NCBI GenBank assembly: GCA_965232455.1
Contig: OZ246981.1
Coordinates: 5,084,001 to 5,148,000, forward strand
Length of the DNA stretch: 64,000 nt
Direction of reading: 5' to 3'
Source: JBFGFX01 sp965232455
GTDB lineage: Bacteria > Pseudomonadota > Gammaproteobacteria > Steroidobacterales > Woeseiaceae
The stretch's first letter is position 1; every line of letters starts with the position of its first letter. The translations under genes were made by a program, and so were the position numbers. The notes below the pieces were generated by a model. The model was not told the DNA's origin and searched no databases. It worked only from the letters and a program-made list of their open reading frames with translations. Below are positions 62,003 through 64,000 of the stretch, one piece after another.

Positions 62003-62105
62003 TCAACGGGCGCTTCTCGCCGAAAGCAGGCCAATCAGATTCCCTAAGGTCAAGATTTGAACGGCCATTTTCGGAGGAAGTGGACGACGGTTGTTAGCTA
62101 TATAA

Positions 62106-62237
62106 CGTAGCAAAAACGTGGCGTTTCTACGGGCCTTGGTGAGACTCAGCGGCTTTCAACGGCCTTTAAGGCGAGGGCGGGCCATCTAACTTGCTGTTTC
62201 TATTAACTGTCTATTTGTTTGCTACTACTTCGAACCA
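62106..62237 (+). repeat. Island direct repeat B ending in tRNA core CTTCGAACCA
   Basis: Copy B of the ~131-base repeat starts CGTAGCAAAAACGTGGCG and ends in CTTCGAACCA, where it runs directly into a displaced 3' half of tRNA-Arg. Compared with copy A it has scattered substitutions and no large indels, so the two have diverged after duplication or come from separate related elements. Confidence 0.85.
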
Positions 62238-62347
62238 GGTGGTCGGGAGTTCGCACCGAGACTGGCGTAGCCGGTCGACAGACACGCGAAGCGTGCCTCG
62301 TAAGGGGTGACGAGCGAAGCGAGGAATCAATCTCTCCGGGCGCGCCA
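62228..62347 (+). pseudogene. Displaced tRNA-Arg 3' half split by a 75-base insert
   Basis: Bases 62228-62253 and 62329-62347 together reproduce, without mismatch, the last 45 bases of tRNA-Arg (56866-56910) including CCA. Between them, in the T-loop after GTTCG, is a 75-base insert (62254-62328) rich in small palindromes (CACGCGAAGCGTG, CGAGCGAAGCGAG). This is the original chromosomal tRNA end (attR-like) later broken by a repeat. Confidence 0.88.
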
Positions 62348-62355
62348 ATCAGATC

Positions 62356-62391
62356 AAGGGTTTGCCGATGTCGGTAAGCCCTTTCTCTTTT
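62356..62391 (+). terminator. Stem-loop terminator after the displaced tRNA half
   Basis: AAGGGTTT (62356-62363) pairs with AAGCCCTT (62376-62383), with one G-U pair, followed by TTCTCTTTT. It probably terminated the ancestral tRNA-Arg gene before the island arrived. The integrase remnant on the opposite strand ends at its edge. Confidence 0.65.
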
Positions 62392-62780
62392 CAACGTAGC
62401 GAAATCGTAGCGCTATCGTTGACGACGTTCCATTCCCGTTCGATTCGAGATGCCGCATTCGATAAATGCTCCGGTGCCAAATGAGCGTACCGCAACACCA
62501 TCTCGTACGACTTCCAACCGCCTAACTCCATAAGCTCCTGCAATCCGGTTCCGTTCATCACGTGCCAACTCGCCCAGGTGTGTCTGAGGTCGCGGAACCT
62601 GAAATGCTCGATCCCGGCTCGCGTCGACGCCCGTTTCCAGGCAGAGCCTACTTTTTCCATGGGTTTTCCCTTATAGGTGAAGCACCAGCGAGGATGCCGA
62701 CCCTCAACGTCTTCCAGTGCCAATACCGCATCGCGGTTCAAGGGAATGCCGCGTCCGTCTCCGTTCTTTGTCGTGCCGTG
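62391..62780 (-). pseudogene. 5'-truncated tyrosine recombinase/integrase (second)
   Basis: The leftward frame reads HGTTKNGDGRGIPLNRDAV, then the catalytic box FRDLRHTWASW (Arg and His) and ELGGWKSYEMVLRYAHLAPE with the nucleophile tyrosine in LRYAH. The C-terminus ends SATISLR. This is the C-terminal catalytic half of a phage-type integrase. The N-terminal half is missing: at about 62785 the sequence passes abruptly into AT-rich methyltransferase DNA. It lies just beside the displaced tRNA end, the normal position for the integrase of an element using that site. It is unlikely to be active. Confidence 0.85.
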
Positions 62781-63415
62781 TTCTTCTTTGCTGTAATAAA
62801 ATAACTAGATGCCCCTTTGTATATCTCTTCAGTTTCAATAGTCTGAAAATCCCCATTTGCTAATAAATCGTCTAATTCCGAGCTTTTGAGTCTTCTTATA
62901 GGAATGGGAATTATTCCAATTTTGCACAATATCCGAACAAGCTGAATCTGAACATTAACCAAAAATGACATCTTACCCCGTAAGCAAGGTGTTACAGAAA
63001 CGAACACGCCTTGAGGCTTTAGAAGTTCATGAATACGTTGCACAACATTCTGGGGATTAGGCACTGTATGCAACATATTGAAAGCGAGAATTACATCGAA
63101 CGATTCTTTTTCATAGCTATCGTCAAAAATATCCCCCTGCGCGAAGCTTACATTTTCAATCTTACCGACAATCGCTTTCTCGTTTGCGATCTCAATCATT
63201 TTAGATGATATATCGATTGCATGAATTTCTTTTACCTGATTGGCAAATTCACAGGCTACTGTGCCTGTACCACAACCATAATCCAGAACAATATCGGTAT
63301 CTTTCAGGTGCTTTTTGGTTTTTTCCCTAGACCTAGCATGAATAAATTCAAATCGTTCTTCTGTCTTGTCATAGTTATCTGAAGTTTTATCCCAGAACTC
63401 TTCCAATTTGTTCAT
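62738..63415 (-). CDS. Class I SAM-dependent methyltransferase, AT-rich insert
   Basis: The 225-residue protein has the SAM-binding motif DIVLDYGCGTGTVACEFANQ (near residue 43), the acidic motif AIDISSKMIEIANEK and DVILAFNMLHTVPNP. The fold is that of small-molecule methyltransferases (UbiE/type 11-like). DNA composition (roughly 36-38% GC by eye) is far below every neighbour, indicating recent transfer. The last 14 residues (NTARQRTETDAAFP) are read from integrase DNA in another frame, so the native C-terminus has been replaced. It starts three bases after the preceding stop (TAG GAA ATG). Confidence 0.88.
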   Translation of the reverse strand: MNKLEEFWDKTSDNYDKTEERFEFIHARSREKTKKHLKDTDIVLDYGCGTGTVACEFANQVKEIHAIDISSKMIEIANEKAIVGKIENVSFAQGDIFDDSYEKESFDVILAFNMLHTVPNPQNVVQRIHELLKPQGVFVSVTPCLRGKMSFLVNVQIQLVRILCKIGIIPIPIRRLKSSELDDLLANGDFQTIETEEIYKGASSYFITAKKNTARQRTETDAAFP

Positions 63416-63418
63416 TTC

Positions 63419-64000
63419 CTATATCCGCGCCCTTACTGAACGGCCGAGAGTTGTGTTTCGCCTTCGCCACCCACTTATTAGGATCTCGGCAACTAGCAGG
63501 TTAAAGATCCAGGAAGACACCATTAGCCAGTCACGAAATAGACCCGCGGGCTCGGAACCTGTAGCGACCAACCAGCCAACACCGAAGAATGCCTGGGTCG
63601 ATGCGCCCTGACCGATGGCGTAGGCGCGTAGCATCGCTGCACTGTGCTGAAATATGTCTCGCGATTTGATTGCGATGACAGCCCAAACGATAAGGGCCAT
63701 CATCGAAATTGATAAGACCACTCTGGCCCAGTAGAGCAAGCTCCCCTGAAGCTCGATCGGGAATACATACTCTACGGTCATCCAGAGCCCGGTTGCAGCA
63801 GCGATAAACCCGGCTATGGCAACGACGCGGCCGTTTACGCGGTGTACGCCTTGCCGATACCGGCGAATGCTGGGTAGCAATTGCAGCGCGCCTGAGATAC
63901 AGAAAACGAAGCTTGCCAAAGTGTGGACGACGAAGGGAAAAGGTTCCGACAGTGCGCGCGGATTCGCCGGTGCGATTGCGGGAGCAAAACCCGCAAGTTC
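63419..64000 (-). CDS. DUF2306-like integral membrane protein, partial
   Basis: The leftward frame stays open to the window edge, so its N-terminus lies outside. At least four membrane helices are visible (PFVVHTLASFVFCISGALQL, GRVVAIAGFIAAATGLWMTV, SLLYWARVVLSISMMALIVW and WLMVSSWIFNLLVAEILI). HSAAMLRAYAIGQGA with its preceding His, plus GVHRVNGRVVAIAG, matches the DUF2306 heme-like membrane family. Composition is moderately GC-rich, unlike the adjoining methyltransferase. Cellular role is unknown. Confidence 0.72.
   Translation of the reverse strand, partial: ELAGFAPAIAPANPRALSEPFPFVVHTLASFVFCISGALQLLPSIRRYRQGVHRVNGRVVAIAGFIAAATGLWMTVEYVFPIELQGSLLYWARVVLSISMMALIVWAVIAIKSRDIFQHSAAMLRAYAIGQGASTQAFFGVGWLVATGSEPAGLFRDWLMVSSWIFNLLVAEILISGWRRRNTTLGRSVRARI

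Noticed and set aside
1..64000. CRISPR arrays, rRNA operons and prophage structural genes
   Set aside because: No regularly spaced repeats, rRNA core motifs or capsid/tail/terminase proteins were seen.

Overview
The window is about 62-64% GC by eye. It carries densely packed, proteobacterial-type genes: FecI-FecR-TonB receptor, PspA-YqiJ-flotillin, DsrE-family proteins, threonine deaminase with two ACT domains, DUF1800/DUF1501, Tat and Sec signal peptides, and many GTG/TTG starts. A free-living, probably marine or sediment gammaproteobacterium (Woeseia-like or a related Chromatiales-type lineage) fits best. This assignment is inference; no rRNA is present to test it.

Layout. 1-13 kb: a partial SLC13/TrkA-C permease, an alpha/beta hydrolase, a UvrD-like helicase, two unknown helical proteins, a small secreted protein, a class II aldolase, threonine deaminase, a secreted M16 peptidase and proline iminopeptidase. 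13-20 kb: two strong hairpins, dihydroorotase and a three-gene 2-oxoacid:ferredoxin oxidoreductase operon with its own flavin/Fe-S electron-transfer subunit. 20-31 kb: an epimerase and P450 pair, a DUF1800-DUF1501 pair, an ECF sigma factor with a membrane partner, a class V aminotransferase and a lipoprotein-M48 protease-lipoprotein operon. 31-41 kb: sigma/anti-sigma/TonB-receptor regulon, an anion/dicarboxylate transporter, an M14 carboxypeptidase lipoprotein, 3-methyladenine glycosylase and an ABC-type binding protein. 41-48 kb: an unknown gene followed by PspA, a YqiJ-like protein and flotillin (membrane-stress operon), an AraC regulator and a secreted beta-propeller.

47.8-52.4 kb holds a tandemly duplicated two-component module. 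Each copy has a 7TM histidine kinase translationally coupled to an upstream response regulator. In one copy the regulator has been reduced to a 55-codon in-frame relic: residues 1-32 joined directly to residues 188-210 of the intact paralogue. A trio of DsrE/DsrH-like sulfur-relay proteins is divergent from this module.

56.6-62.8 kb is a composite genomic island at tRNA-Arg(TCG), with visibly lower GC. It contains a partial tRNA duplicate, an intact tRNA, an IS481-type element placed between the tRNA and its terminator, Sel1-repeat genes, a SUKH-4-like protein and a small lipoprotein. Two ~131-bp direct repeats each end in the tRNA core CTTCGAACCA. The displaced tRNA 3' half is split by a 75-bp insert in its T-loop. 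Two truncated tyrosine-recombinase remnants are present. A very AT-rich methyltransferase has been inserted into the second one and ends in a C-terminus read from integrase DNA. The window closes inside a membrane-protein gene.
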